A DNA stretch of 64,000 nt from the NCBI RefSeq assembly GCF_902459465.1, contig NC_047070.1:13959656-14023655 (forward strand), in the 5' to 3' direction. The notes under the pieces are model-generated. The model was given only the letters and a program-made list of their open reading frames with translations, was not told the DNA's origin and made no database searches. Made by a program: the position numbers and the translations under genes. Shown piece after piece: positions 20,300-32,500 of the stretch; within the stretch, counting starts at the first letter, position 1; the number at the start of each line of letters is the position of its first letter. The DNA comes from Asterias rubens. Taxonomy: Eukaryota; Echinodermata; Asteroidea; Forcipulatida; Asteriidae.

Positions 20300-21780
20300 A
20301 AGTGACAAATATGTCCATTGATGAAATTATTTCTGAAAATAAGTTGAGGTTCTGCACTGGTGATGTGATCATCATGATAGTGTGAGCTCATGGGCACATG
20401 GCTTGGAGTACAGTCTGGCGCTGCAATTGGCATTATATTGGGCGCAATCTTTGAATCATGCAAACAAAACAAGCAAGAAGTAAACAAAGTTTGCGCTGTA
20501 AACAATTTGCAGCTTGCACAAAATCAAAAAAGGGCTGACACATCTCCACCCGCCACTATGGGCGGTAGTGATCAATGCAAGAAAGTGTTTACAAAGCAAG
20601 TTTTAATAAGGACGTGTCCATAGAACAGACGTCAAGTTCAGTTTGAGTTTCACAAAATATTGTCATCAAAGGATCAAAATCTATGCAATGTTCAACTCAC
20701 CCTTCCGATAGTTTCTGCTATAAGGAATCATTAAAAGTTAAGCTTCCTCAATAAGGTAAAAATATGAAAAATCTAGGCTGTAAATTTTCTTTTGCAATGG
20801 TACGGGAACTTTATACCCTGAACTGTGTCGCGTTGTGTGCAACGGAGTAGTCAAACCCGGGCAAAAGATATGAACTTTATACCCTGAACTGTGTCGCGTT
20901 GTGTGCAACGGAGTAGTCAAACCCGGGCTAAAGATATGAATTTCTATGTTCAATGGAACTGAATACAGAAACCGCGGAAGATCTCTCCGGAAAGCACCCC
21001 AAGACATTGGTTTTTGGTCTTCCAGTGTCTATACTGTATCTCAACTTTTGATGTGTTGTCTTTGTTTTTGTACTCTGCATATGATAAGCTAAAAAGTTTG
21101 AGTAGTAGCAATTCTTATTCTTCAAACCATAACAACCTTGTCTTTTTTTTCTGAAACAAAGAACAAATTTGAAAAACTGTCTCTATCGACCATATAAGCA
21201 TCCCACAATTGAAATCCTGTGACAGTTTTACTAAAATTATTTAGGGCCTTTGTGTTTTAACTGTTTTGGTATTATTTATTGTACAGAGTCAACTAGTTTC
21301 AAGTGTTTGCTCCACTGAGAGTACAACTACATGTATGTGTCCCCTCCCTTCAGTGTGAAGTGGCAAGCACATAGCCAAGGAACAGCGTGTTGAAGTCTAC
21401 AACCTCAAATTGCTCAGGTGAGTCCAAAAAACTTTCTTTAGTTAACCGTCAATTGTTGCTTACAAAGGCCCATAATGGCAGAAGCTTAAAATGCATAGTT
21501 AACCAATGCATTTTTTGAAGGCAACTTGGAGCCACCAACTAATTAAATCAAAAGTGCAACATTTGTAGGAGGTCTTGATCTCGATTGAACTTGCATCCAT
21601 TGCAATATATTCACACGAACACAATTCACTTGACGCAAATTTTCAATTTTGAAACATCGATGATGCAATTTTGTAGCAAATCAGTGTGAGATCTTGTGTA
21701 AACGGGCTGAAGACAAACTAACACCAAACATCTTCAGTAGAGTGACAAGTCACATTGGTATTCTAGTGTCCCTTTTTCTG
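20300..21780. other. Gene-poor stretch
   Basis: Apart from the 66-bp duplication I see no recognisable exon, RNA gene or element. A plus-strand open frame at 20390-20623 lacks known motifs and splice context. Confidence 0.4.
20806..20937. repeat. 66-bp tandem duplication
   Basis: GAACTTTATACCCTGAACTG through CAAACCCGGGC(A/T)AAAGATAT is present twice, back to back, with almost no differences, so it is recent. It is noncoding. Confidence 0.9.
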
Positions 21781-21784
21781 AACC

Positions 21785-22100
21785 TTAACCATCATTCATA
21801 AATACCTCATACAGTTGCGCTATTTCTATTGGTGGAGAGCGCGTCGCGTGGGTGTGTATAAACCTTAGTTTATGACCAATAAAAAGTGTTGAAACATGGG
21901 AGCTTGCACCTGTGCTTATAAGACAGTTTCTTCATTCCTATTGGTCGAGAGCAACGGCCGGGACAGTTGTGCCACATCACGTGATACGCGCGACACCAAC
22001 AGCATTCCCTTATAAGGAGTTGTTTACCCGAGGGCGGCTGAGGGCCTTACCATTTCATAGCTGGAGGGGTGTTGTGTTGAAAGGAATAATTGAACAATTA
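21785..22100. mobile_element. Dispersed repeat also present near 63110-63225
   Basis: Blocks GGAGAGCG, GTGGGTGTGTATAAACCT, TATGACCAATAAAAAGTGTTG and GACAGTTTC recur in reverse orientation at about 63110-63225. The class is unknown. Confidence 0.55.
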
Positions 22101-22189
22101 TAATTTTTGCGTTTATTTTACTTTTTGACCAAAACTGTTGATGTTTTTTGACCGAAAAGGTGTTTATGAATGGGAATCAAAGTGTGTTG

Positions 22190-22325
22190 AAGCGGTTTTC
22201 AACTAGTGGTTTAAACCCGCCAAGGCCTGGTTCTTGATAATTTACCTCGACTTCGTCTCGGTAAAATTATCAAGAACCAGGCCTCGTTTGGATTAAACCA
22301 CTAGTTGAAAACCTCTTCACCACAC
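22190..22325. mobile_element. Near-perfect palindromic foldback
   Basis: GAAGCGGTTTTCAACTAGTG ... CCTGGTTCTTGATAATTTACC is mirrored by GGTAAAATTATCAAGAACCAGG ... CACTAGTTGAAAACC around a short CTCGACTTCGTCTC loop. About 60-bp arms; noncoding. Confidence 0.88.
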
Positions 22326-22400
22326 ATTGATTCCCTTATTTATCCACAACATCCAACAGCATGTATTGATTGATTCTGTTGAACTGGGCTCCTTATAGTA

Positions 22401-22771
22401 AGTTGGGCGATATCGATTTATTTTATTCACGATATATCGCCGACAATATATCGCGATATTTGATATAATCGCGATTAATTAAATTTGACATCATCAGTCT
22501 TCAAACTCCCAATGAAATTTGTAGAAGAGATAGTCATAGCATAAGAGAGATGTTCTAATGAACTATTCTTCTGGTTTTACTCCAAACCTATGGGGTGCAA
22601 GATGTCTCAGCTAGGAAATACATCGCGATATTGCGATACTTAGTCGATATCGCGATATATCGCGATATATCGATATATCGATATTTCGATTAAAACCTAA
22701 TCGATCCGATATCGAAATTGTTTCCAAATTAGTATCGCGATATTCGATAATATCGTGGTATCGCCCAAGCT
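22401..22771. mobile_element. CGATAT-rich MITE
   Basis: The left end AAGTTGGGCGATATCGATTT and right end TATCGTGGTATCGCCCAAGCTT are inverted. The interior is dense in TATCGCGATATATCGCGATA. About 370 bp, resembling hAT-type MITEs widespread in animals (recalled). Confidence 0.78.
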
Positions 22772-23169
22772 TACCTTATAGTAAACTTAACTAATCCCAC
22801 TTTTATTGGATTGGGCATACCATCATAATCAGAGTCCAACTGTTTGGGTGTTGAGTCAGAGTTACACCATCCTTTCTCTGTGGTTAGACAGAGGACTGAC
22901 CTAGTAAACTGATTATGCTTTCATGGGATTTTATAACAGAGTCAACAGTTTTGGTGTTGAGTGAGTGTTAGACTAATCGACTGCCTAGTTAACTAAAAAT
23001 ATACTTTCTTGGGATTTTATAACAGAGACCAACAGTTTGGGTGTTGGATTACCATGTGGTGTTGGATGTTGTTAGATTGAGGAAGGAGTAAATCACTTAA
23101 CTATTGAAAACATCTTGAGATTGAAAAAATAAAAAGACAAAGGTGCAGTTCTGCCTAATTAAAGAACAC

Positions 23170-23295
23170 TGTAGTAGTAGGCAGGCCTGGAATTGATGAT
23201 GCCCTTCCAACTGGCCGTGCTGCCCCTCAAAAAAATTGTATTTTCACGGCCAAAACTGCCGTTGGCCGTTGTGCCCTTTTTATAACCCAAGTTCA
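23170..23295. mobile_element. GGCCTGGAAT repeat, fragment
   Basis: GGCCTGGAATTGATGATGCCC, followed by TGGCCGTTGTGCCC blocks, is the same family as 24885-25046 and parts of 46430-46990. Confidence 0.5.
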
Positions 23296-24479
23296 AATCT
23301 TCCAACTTTCGTCCAGAAAACCCCCCAACAAAAAATAGACATCAAAATAGTTGCAACATCCATGAAGAAGCCTATGAGTTTTACGGTTATTTTTTGTCAA
23401 TTATGTGTTATGGAATGGTCGGTGCCGGCGTCTGTTTTGTGAACAAAATTTTCATTAAAAGAAATGTTTTTAAAAGCAGCAAAAACAACCACGCTTGTGT
23501 TTAACATATATGATCTTTCTTGAAACCAACCCGCATTATGTGACCAATAATACCATGGGGTCCATTGAGCAATAAACTCGATCGCTCACCAATCGCCCTG
23601 CAAAAAAAACAAGCCCCAACCAAATAACAGCAAAGTTTTAAAAGATCAGGACAGAAGAACCTTACATACACAATCAAATATTCCTTTTCCTCATCTAGAG
23701 TATCCTAACTTAGAAATTTTGATTAAATGAAGCCTCACCGTCTTCAGTTTTTTGTAAACACGCTAGACTCTTACATGTAGTCTTATTCCCACACGGATAT
23801 CTGCTCTGTTGACGACCATGCTGCTGACAGAATGTGCGTGTTTTGCTTTGTGGTCTTTTGTCAAGGCGATTGAAGCTAGTTTTGTGAGCTATCGCGTACT
23901 TTCACCAATAGAGGGCATCTATTCTCACGCTATCAAATATTCTGAAACGCGCTCTAGCGTTCAATGTTTCTTACAGTTTTTGCCACATGGAACTAATACA
24001 AAGACTACAAGCCTGTGCGTTGCATGAGGGGGTTTTGCGCTGTGTAGGCGTGATCGTCGGAAGTTTGCAAGCGTTCAGCGGCACTTTGAGTGATTTTTTT
24101 AACGTTTTATCCAGTCCTTGAGTGAATTTTTTTACGTTTTATTCTAGCCTGAAAATAGTTTTAAAATAGTCATAGTTCTGTAGTACCGCTGCCGATATTT
24201 TTGACTGGTCAGCCGGACCAGTTGGCAAGGTGTTTCAGCTGGTCCGCCGCGATTTTTACTGGCATTTTGCCAGCGGATCACCGTTAAGGTCAAACATTGC
24301 CAATTTGTTTTTCAATTTTTAATTTGCTTGTTCACTTACTGGCCTTTGCACCTTCATTAATTATAAATACAGCAACGATAACAATCAAAAATTAATATCC
24401 CTAATGCAAATTTAACATCTATTATATCATTGCGGTACCCGCTGCCAAAACATAGGATTCGAAATGCCTCTAGCTACCG

Positions 24480-24645
24480 GGCAACCTCGGTAGTCTAGTT
24501 GGTAAGACACTGCTATAGAGTTGCAAGGGTCGTGGGTTCGAATCCCACCCGAGTAAATATGCCTGTGATATTTTTTTCACAGGACTCGGGGAAAGTACTG
24601 AGTATACAGTGCTAACACATCGGTGTATGGGTAAAAATCAAAAAT
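24480..24645 (+). mobile_element. tRNA-derived SINE, second family
   Basis: CTCGGTAGTCTAGTTGGTAA (A box), GGGTTCGAATCCCACCC (B box) and CTCGG/CCGAG ends give a tRNA-like head of about 70 nt, followed by a short tail. A near-repeat of ATCAAAAATTAATAT ... AAATTTAACATCT lies on each side (24388-24424 and 24634-24680). The extra tail argues against a functional tRNA gene. Confidence 0.7.
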
Positions 24646-24884
24646 TAATATTCTATATCCCCGATACAAATTTAACATCTCTTATTTAGTGCGAGAGTGT
24701 GTTGTTGTCAAATTGTGGTTGATTTAAACTGAAATCAAAGTAGGCCTATCCTTTAAATGACAGATATTACTTACAGTATCATCATTGATTGAGTTTTTAT
24801 TTGAACAATAATACTAAGACAGATAATTATTGTAAAAAGAATTGAGATTTACATACGTGTAAGATATTGCATTTGCAAGGAGGT

Positions 24885-25046
24885 GTGCAGGCCTGGAATC
24901 TCACGGAAGCCACGGAGGCCGTTGCCCTGGTCTTGACCTTGGTGCCCTTTCAAAAACTCCAATAGACTTTAAGATTTTCAAATGGAAGTGCCCTTTTCAA
25001 AATGAAAATGGCCTTGCCCTCTAAAAGATGAAATTCTAGGCCTGGA
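24885..25046. mobile_element. MITE-like element with GGCCTGGAAT / ATTCTAGGCC ends
   Basis: GGCCTGGAATCTCACGG at the left and GATGAAATTCTAGGCCTGG at the right are inverted. The interior has GCCCTTTTCAAAATGAAAATG and repeated TGCCC blocks. About 160 bp. Confidence 0.6.
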
Positions 25047-26035
25047 TGTGACTCAAAAAGGTATAGGCCTGTAAACTCAATTAGACAATTTGGATGGTAT
25101 TGGAGCAATTACATGAATTGGGCAGATCCTTCACAACTCAGATCCGGTATTTTCTTTTTTAGGATTAAGGCTCTGTAGGCATCCTGCCTAAACTGATATT
25201 AGTTGGTTTGAGGAAGATTGAGGCTGTTTTTTCATGATGTCCAGAGTTACAATGTAGACTCCACATATTGTAAACATGGTACACGCATCTAGGCTTTCGG
25301 TAACCAGTGACTTGGTAATACAATTTGTTGATTTATTGTACAGTGTATGCTAAATTGTTACCCAACACTGTTGTGTGATATGCACTGTTTACTGAGCTTC
25401 TACATTCAAGCCAAGGGCTAAGTTTCATGGCCGGGCTAAGTTTCATGGCCCTGCTGAAGTGAAAAACCAGCGATTTAAGAAAAAACCCAGAAAAGTCTGC
25501 ACTTGATGTACATAGTATTGCGTGTTTCACACAAGGAATTTATTTCAGCCTGTGCATATTGAATGCATCATGTTTCTAAGCATTCGTCACTTATATTCAG
25601 CTTGCATAGAAATTTGGCTTTTCATGCAAGAGGATTTATGATGATAATATGCTTGAAGGAAACCCATCATAAGTTGGCTCCAGATTTGTTTAACCAATAG
25701 ACCAACAAACTTGCCCAGTGCTATTATTTTGTAATATTATACCAAGTGTTATGAGGTTACAAACTGATTTATTTTCAGTAATTTTTAAGCGACATTGTTT
25801 TGTTAGTTACCTTACAGGCTGTCATGCCTCAATGTTGTCATGGTGTGGTGAATGCAATGCTGGAGCTGTCGTCTCAGCAAAAGATGCACCCCTACCCTTA
25901 TCCTACCATCCTATGATAGAGAAGTGTTATAAAGGTTGAAGTTATTGCATTCTTTCAATAACTGAAAGAGTACCATCCACTGAAATTCAAATTACAGGAT
26001 TGTTCTTTGGTCTGGAGAAATCTTTCCTTCTGCAG

Positions 26036-26349
26036 AAGATTGACATGTCTTTAGACAGATGCAAGTGTGGCATCAATCAAACAGTTCAGTGTACCTTTAT
26101 CAACTCTTGCTCTATCTTAATGTTTCTCTTTCAAATGGCTGCCCATCCAGAATATCCACCACGTCTTGTAGCTGGCAAGGTGAAGTAGACGAACCATCCA
26201 TACAGCTGAGATGTCTTCGTACTAGAACGGAAATGATCACTGGATGCATCGGACAGGGATCTCGACTTCTCCAGACATTCATGATGACTGACTTCCACTT
26301 GAAACTTTGGTTTGGCTGAGACATCATTTGGAGGAGCAGTCTTGACAGG
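26036..26349 (+). ncRNA. Putative exon of a plus-strand noncoding transcript
   Basis: It lies between acceptor-like CTTCCTTCTGCAG and donor GTAAGG at 26350. All three frames are interrupted across the block. It is listed because it heads a run of exon-like blocks (26756-26803, 27392-27560, 29133-29227) with good splice signals. Low confidence without RNA data. Confidence 0.3.
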
Positions 26350-26755
26350 TAAGGCAGTTTACTGAATTAAGTAAGTGATTGAATAATGGGATTGTTGCTC
26401 ATGGTATCAATACTCAACAGGTGTTTGTTTTTTATCATTGTGTTTTTATCCAAGGGTGCTGAGAGCTAGTCAAACCTGCTTCTTGGGTAGCCCTACTGAG
26501 TAACAAAACCTTTAACGTACCTATTTTTTGTCAAAATTTATGCAGGCTTTTGAAAATGTAGAGCTAACTGGAGGCAATTTGGGGAGACAAAAATTAAGCA
26601 AGGTCTTCAACCCAAATGTCGATAACTTGGACACAAAAACAAGACCAATGCCCCACTAGACTTATTGGCCGAAATACTTTGAAAGTCTTTTTACATGTAA
26701 TGGTCTGCTTTTTGTTTAAGTCTTTATTATGGCATTGTTATATAATTCTTTGCAG

Positions 26756-26803
26756 GTGATAAAAGTGGACAATCTTCAAGAACTGGAATGAGGCAAAGTC
26801 TTG
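26756..26803 (+). ncRNA. Putative 48-nt noncoding exon
   Basis: The acceptor TAATTCTTTGCAG is strong and the donor GTAAAGT acceptable. The 48-nt block has no recognisable coding content. It lies between the blocks at 26036 and 27392. Confidence 0.35.
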
Positions 26804-27391
26804 GTAAAGTATTACAACCAACTCAAAGATGCCTGTATGTTTGGCAGTCATTTGCGATTTGACATTATCGACTGGGCTTAGTTTTCTTCGTTGGGGTTTT
26901 CAAAAAATATTCTAGATACGTTTCATTCTGAGTAAATATAGCTCATACCGAGCACCAATCTTAAACAGAACTGTTTCAATCACTTGACAACCCCCTCCCC
27001 CCTCCCAAACAAAACAAAAGTACCAATACTGTTGAAAGATTATTATATTATAAATGTGGTTAATCCTCCAAACATTTTAATGCTATTTCAAGTTTTCTTT
27101 TCAATGGTTGTTTAAAGAATGTTCAGTCAAAACATTTAATCTGATCTATTTTTCTTCCTTTTTTTCCTGTGGGGTTTGAAAGATTTTGGGATGGTATTTT
27201 TTTAGGCTGCATGTTGAACCCTAATATCAAGACAAATTCTAAGCTCATTGATAAACCATTTTGTTGTTGCTCTCAATGTTCTCGATACAATACTAAAACA
27301 CATTACAAAGATGGAAGCAAGTTTTAACTGTTTAAATAATGGATAATGTTCAAATGTTGCAAACTTTGTGATTTGTTTGTGTTGTGGTCAG

Positions 27392-27560
27392 GCGTAACTT
27401 CTCTTGAGCTCTTTGGCAACATCCCTCCACGAGAGTCTGTAGCGTGTCGGACATCAAGGGGTCGACTGACTGAGTGAGTGAGTGTGTGTTAACATCTACC
27501 TGTCGACAATTTAATCTGCAAGACCAGTCCCAAATAATGAGCTGCATTCTCCAGTAAAAG
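27392..27560 (+). ncRNA. Putative noncoding exon, homologous to 29133-29227
   Basis: It lies between GTTGTGGTCAG and GTGAATTTCC. It contains CATCTACCTGTCGACAA and CTCCAGTAAAAG before the donor, paralleling CATCAACCTGTAGACAA and CTCCAGCAAAC ... AAAAG in the block at 29133. Frames are closed by stops. Confidence 0.4.
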
Positions 27561-27805
27561 GTGAATTTCCCAAAAGAATACTTTCAACATTTAAACAGGT
27601 CCCAAATGAAACTCTGTTATAGTTGTGCAGAATGTTTGTTATTTCTGTGATTTACCCATAGGTTATTTTCAATTTCTTTAGAGTTGATGGGCTTGGTGGT
27701 GTGTGTTTTAAACAGTTTGGTAAAGTCCTTTAGGTTCTTGTATGTTAAACACTGGTATCAATACAATTTCTTGCTTTTGACATTTGCTAGATTAGTTTAA
27801 TTTTT

Positions 27806-28165
27806 TAAAGGAAAGGTATACGTTTGGTAGTTACTCAAAACAAATATTAACTTAAAACTGACTTGGTAACGAGCATGGGAGAGCTGTTGATAGTATAAAA
27901 CATTGTGAGAATTGGCTGGCTCTGTAGTAGCATAGATTTTGAGAAAGAGGTAATTTCTCACTAAAATAATAAAAGACTTCTAGCCAGAAGTCGTTTATTC
28001 CTATCTAATTGTCCAACAAGGGTGTTTTTCTCTCATCATTTTCTCACAACTTCAATGACCAATTTAGCTAAAACTTTCACAGGCTTCTAATTTTATGCTT
28101 ATATTGGGATACACCAAGGGAGAAGACTGGTCTTTGACAATTACCAAGCGTGTACCTTCCCTTTA
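27806..28165. mobile_element. Foldback/MITE family A, variant subfamily
   Basis: The ends TTAAAGGAAAGGTATACGTT and GCGTGTACCTTCCCTTTAA are inverted. It is nearly the same as the copy at 2171-2529, including CTTCTAGCCAGAAGTC. Confidence 0.82.
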
Positions 28166-28484
28166 AATTATTTTCATTATTTCATTAGTTTCATTATTTT
28201 AATTGCAACAATCAAAACATTCATGAGGTGCATGAGTTCCTCCAATCATTTTCTTGCTGCTTTAAAATGATTGAGTTATCTTCATTTAAGTTTCACCAAA
28301 AGATAAATTCAAAGAAAAGCAAACTATTTAAAAGCCGGCTATTTCAATGATGAACTAAGGAAGGTAGTGGAAGCACTTTAAGATTAACTCTAACTGCATG
28401 AAAACTACTTCATGAGCTTTTGTAGCAACAACTACTTCATCATATTTATGGCTACGAAGCTAATGCAGTTTGTTATGTAATTAG

Positions 28485-29032
28485 TCTGTATGTGCTACGT
28501 AACCTGTCTTTATGTGCTACGTAACCTGTCTGTATGTGCTACGTAACCTGTCTGTATGTGCTACGTAACCTGTCTGTATGTGCTACGTAACCTGTCTGTA
28601 TGTGCTACGTAACCTGTCTGTATGTGCTACGTAACCTGTCTTTATGTGCTACGTAACCTGTCTTTATGTGCTACGTAACCTGTCTGTATGTGCTACGTAA
28701 CCTGTCTTTATGTGCTACGTAACCTGTCTTTATGTGCTACGTAACCTGTCTTTATGTGCTACGTAACCTGTCTTTATGTGCTACGTAACCTGTCTTTATG
28801 TGCTACGTAACCTGTCTTTATGTGCTACGTAACCTGTCTTTATGTGCTACGTAACCTGTCTTTATGTGCTACGTAACCTGTCTTTATGTGCTACGTAACC
28901 TGTCTTTATGTGCTACGTAACCTGTCTTTATGTGCTACGTAACCTGTCTTTATGTGCTACGTAACCTGTCTTTATGTGCTTTGTAACCTGTCTTTATGTG
29001 CTACGTAACCTGTCTTTATGTGCCACGTAACC
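28485..29032. repeat. 22-bp minisatellite, about 25 copies
   Basis: The unit is TGTGCTACGTAACCTGTCTT(T/G)A. Copies 2-6 and one later copy carry CTGTA, and nearly all others carry CTTTA. Each unit has the palindrome TACGTA. The array is very homogeneous, with single variants near 28981 (CTTTGTAAC) and 29022 (GCCACGTAA). It ends 100 bp before the putative exon at 29133. Confidence 0.95.
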
Positions 29033-29132
29033 TTTACTTTTCTTGCTTTAGCGATCATACTATCATGGCTACCTCTTTCATTGTTTTACTGATGTTCTTA
29101 AACACTTTGCAATTTGTTTGTGTTTCAGTCAG

Positions 29133-29227
29133 GCTTAGCATCTCCAAAGACATCAACCTGTAGACAAGTAAATGTCCAGACGAGCCTAAGATAAAAGAGC
29201 TACACACTCCAGCAAACATGGCAAAAG
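29133..29227 (+). ncRNA. Putative 95-nt noncoding exon
   Basis: The acceptor TTTCAGTCAG and donor GTAAACTT bound a 95-nt block ending in AACATGGCAAAAG. It shares CATCTCCAAAGA and the CAACCTNT...AAGTA pattern with the minus-strand exons at 44579-49570. Any start at this ATG would read only briefly into the next candidate exon at 34316. Confidence 0.42.
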
Positions 29228-29599
29228 GTAAACTTACAAAACTATACGCTTATCATTTACCCCTGACACTGAATGGAAATCTAATATTTGTTGCTCTTTA
29301 ATGAATGCCTTAAAATTGACGCCCTCTGGTGGTATGTCATTAGTTGTTAATCTGTCATTAATGCCATCCCGATTCCATCTTTCCAATGGTAACAAGCAGA
29401 TAAAGTATCTACACTGTCCTTATCATTTTCTGCCTTGGTTAAAGAAATTGTTTTTCTTTATCCAGTGGTCCATCCGTGCTATGTTTCCAAAATTTAATGT
29501 CTACCGTCGAATGGCTGTCATGGATTGCAATGGTGCTCCAATAGTCACAAAATGGTTTACTAGTGAGTAAATCCATTGGTTATTCTTATGGGTAATTCT

Positions 29600-32500
29600 G
29601 CACCATCGCCTCTGGTGCTGGTAGTTGTGGGTTATCCTTCGCCCAAAACTTCCTAATTGAATGGGCAATGTGCCCCCTCCTCTCCATGGAGGGGCAATGG
29701 TTTGATCCAGCGATCCTCCTCCAGCAAATTGGAACTTTTGTGGTGTTCCAATTTGCTCTTCTGTCTGTCATTGGTCCAACCAATCTGGCACAGGTGATAG
29801 TGGAATATCTTTTGTCCCGCTACCCTCTTTATGTTGGCTTTGCGTCTCTCCCTTCCATGTGATGGTTGGGTCCCTTAATCCTTCTCTCGCAAACTTGGGC
29901 TTTGATCAAGTCCACATTTGCTCTTCTGGCAGGCATTGGTCCGACCAATCCGGCATAGTTGATAGTGGGATATTCTTTGTCCCGCTACTCTCTATATGTT
30001 GGCTTTGTGCCTCTACCTTCCATGTGATGGTTGGGTCCCTTAATCCTTCTCTCGCAAACTTGGACTTTGATCAAGTCCACATTTGCTCTTCTGTCCGGCA
30101 TTGGTCCGACCAATCTGGCATGGTTGATAGTGGGATATTCTTTGTCCCACTACCCTCTATATGTTGGCTTTGCGCCTCTCCCATCCATGCTATGATGGTT
30201 GGGTCCCTTAATCCTTCTAAAGTGAACTTGGACTTTGATCAAGTCCACATTTGCTCTTCTGTCCTGCATTGGTCCGACCAATCTGGCACAGGTGATAGTA
30301 GGATATTCTTTGTCCCACTACCCTCTATATGTTGGCTTTGCGCCTCTCTCATCCATGCTATGATGGTTGGGTCCCTTAATCCTTCTAAAGTGAACTTGGA
30401 CTTTGATCAAGTCCACATTTGCTCTTCTGTCCTGCATTGGTCCGACCAATCTGGCACAGGTGATAGTAGGATATTCTTTGTCCCACTACCCTCTATATGT
30501 TGGCTTTGCGCCTCTCTCATCCATGCTATGATGGTTGGGTCCCTTAATCCTTCTACAGCAAACTGGAACTTTGATCAAGTCCACATTTGCTCTTCTGGCC
30601 GGCATTGGTCTGACCAATCCGGCATGGTTGATAGTGGAATATCTTTTGTCCCACTACCCTCCTATGTTGGCTTTGCACCTCTCCCTTCCATGTGATGGTT
30701 GGGTCTTTTTTATCGTTCTACAGCAAACTGGGACTTTGATCAAGTCCACATTTGCTCTTCTGTCCGGCATTGGTCTGACCAATCCGGCATAGTTGATAGT
30801 GGGATATCCTTTGTCCCACTACTCTCTATATGTTGGCTTTGCGCCTCTCCCTTCCATGCTATTATGGTTGGGTCCCTTAATCCTTCTAAAGCAAACTGGG
30901 CTTTGCTCAAGTCCACATTTGCTCTTCTGGCCGGCATTGGTCCGACCACCCCGGCATGGTTGATCGTGGGATATCGTTTGTCCCGCTACTCTCTATATGT
31001 TGGCTTTGAGCCTCTCCCTTCCATGTGATGGTTGGGTCTTTTTTATCCTTTTATAGCAAACTGGGCTTTGATCAAGTCAACATTTGCCCTTTTGGCAGGC
31101 ATTGGTCCGACCTCTATATGTTGGCTTTGCACCTCTCCCTTCCATGTGATGGTTGGGTCTTTTTTATCATTTTACAGCGAACTGGGACTTTGATCAAGTC
31201 AACATTTGCTCTTCTGTCCGGCATTGTTCCGACCATCCCGGCATGGTTGATAGTGGAATATCTTTTGTCCCTCTACCCTCCTATGTTGGCTTTGCACCTC
31301 TCCCTTCCATGTGATGGTTGGGTCTTTTTTATCCTTCGACAGCAAACTGGGACTTTGATCAAGTCCACATTTGCTCTTCTGTCCGGCATTGTTCCGACCA
31401 CCCCGGCATGGTTGATAGTGGAATATCTTTTGTCCCTCTACCCTCCTATGTTGGCTTTGCACCTCTCCCTTCCATGTGATGGTTGGGTCTTTTTTATCGT
31501 TCTACAGCAAACTGGGACTTTGATCAAGTCCACATTTGCTCTTCTGTCCGGCATTGGTCTGACCAATCCGGCATAGTTGATAGTGGGATATCCTTTGTCC
31601 CACTACTCTCTATATGTTGGCTTTGCGCCTCTCCCTTCCATGCTATTATGGTTGGGTCCCTTAATCCTTCTAAAGCAAACTGGGCTTTGCTCAAGTCCAC
31701 ATTTGCTCTTCTGGCCGGCATTGGTCCGACCACCCCGGCATGGTTGATCGTGGGATATCGTTTGTCCCGCTACTCTCTATATGTTGGCTTTGAGCCTCTC
31801 CCTTCCATGTGATGGTTGGGTCTTTTTTATCCTTTTATAGCAAACTGGGCTTTGATCAAGTCAACATTTGCCCTTTTGGCAGGCATTGGTCCGACCTCTA
31901 TATGTTGGCTTTGCACCTCTCCCTTCCATGTGATGGTTGGGTCTTTTTTATCATTTTACAGCGAACTGGGACTTTGATCAAGTCAACATTTGCTCTTCTG
32001 TCCGGCATTGTTCCGACCACCCCGGCATGGTTGATAGTGGAATATCTTTTGTCCCTCTACCCTCCTATGTTGGCTTTGCACCTCTCCCTTCCATGTGATG
32101 GTTGGGTCTTTTTTATCCTTCGACAGCAAACTGGGACTTTGATCAAGTCCACATTTGCTCTTCTGTCCGGCATTGGTCTGACCAATCCGGCATAGTTGAT
32201 AGTGGGATATCATTTGTTCCACTACCCTCTATATGTTGGCTTTGCGCCTCTCCCATCCATGCTATGATGGTTGGGTCCCTTAATCCTTTTAAAGCAAACT
32301 GGGCTTTGATCAAGTCCACATTTGCCCTTCTGTCTGACATTGGTCCGACCAATCCGGCACAGGTGATAGTAGGATGTTCTTTGTCCCACTACCCTCTGTA
32401 TGTTGGCTTTGCGCCTCTCCCCTCCATGCTATGATGGTTGGGTTCCTTAATCCTTCTAAAGCAAACTGGGCTTTGATCAAGTCCACATTTGCTCTTCTGG

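Noticed and set aside
24484..24556. Functional tRNA gene
   Set aside because: A and B boxes are good, but the acceptor stem is imperfect and a SINE-like tail follows, so it is called a SINE.
28485..29032. CRISPR-like array
   Set aside because: Units are contiguous 22-bp repeats without unique spacers, and the genome is animal.
29859..30695. 278-codon open frame in the 168-bp satellite
   Set aside because: Unit length is a multiple of three, so several frames on both strands stay open; there is no start context, no known motif and no splice structure.
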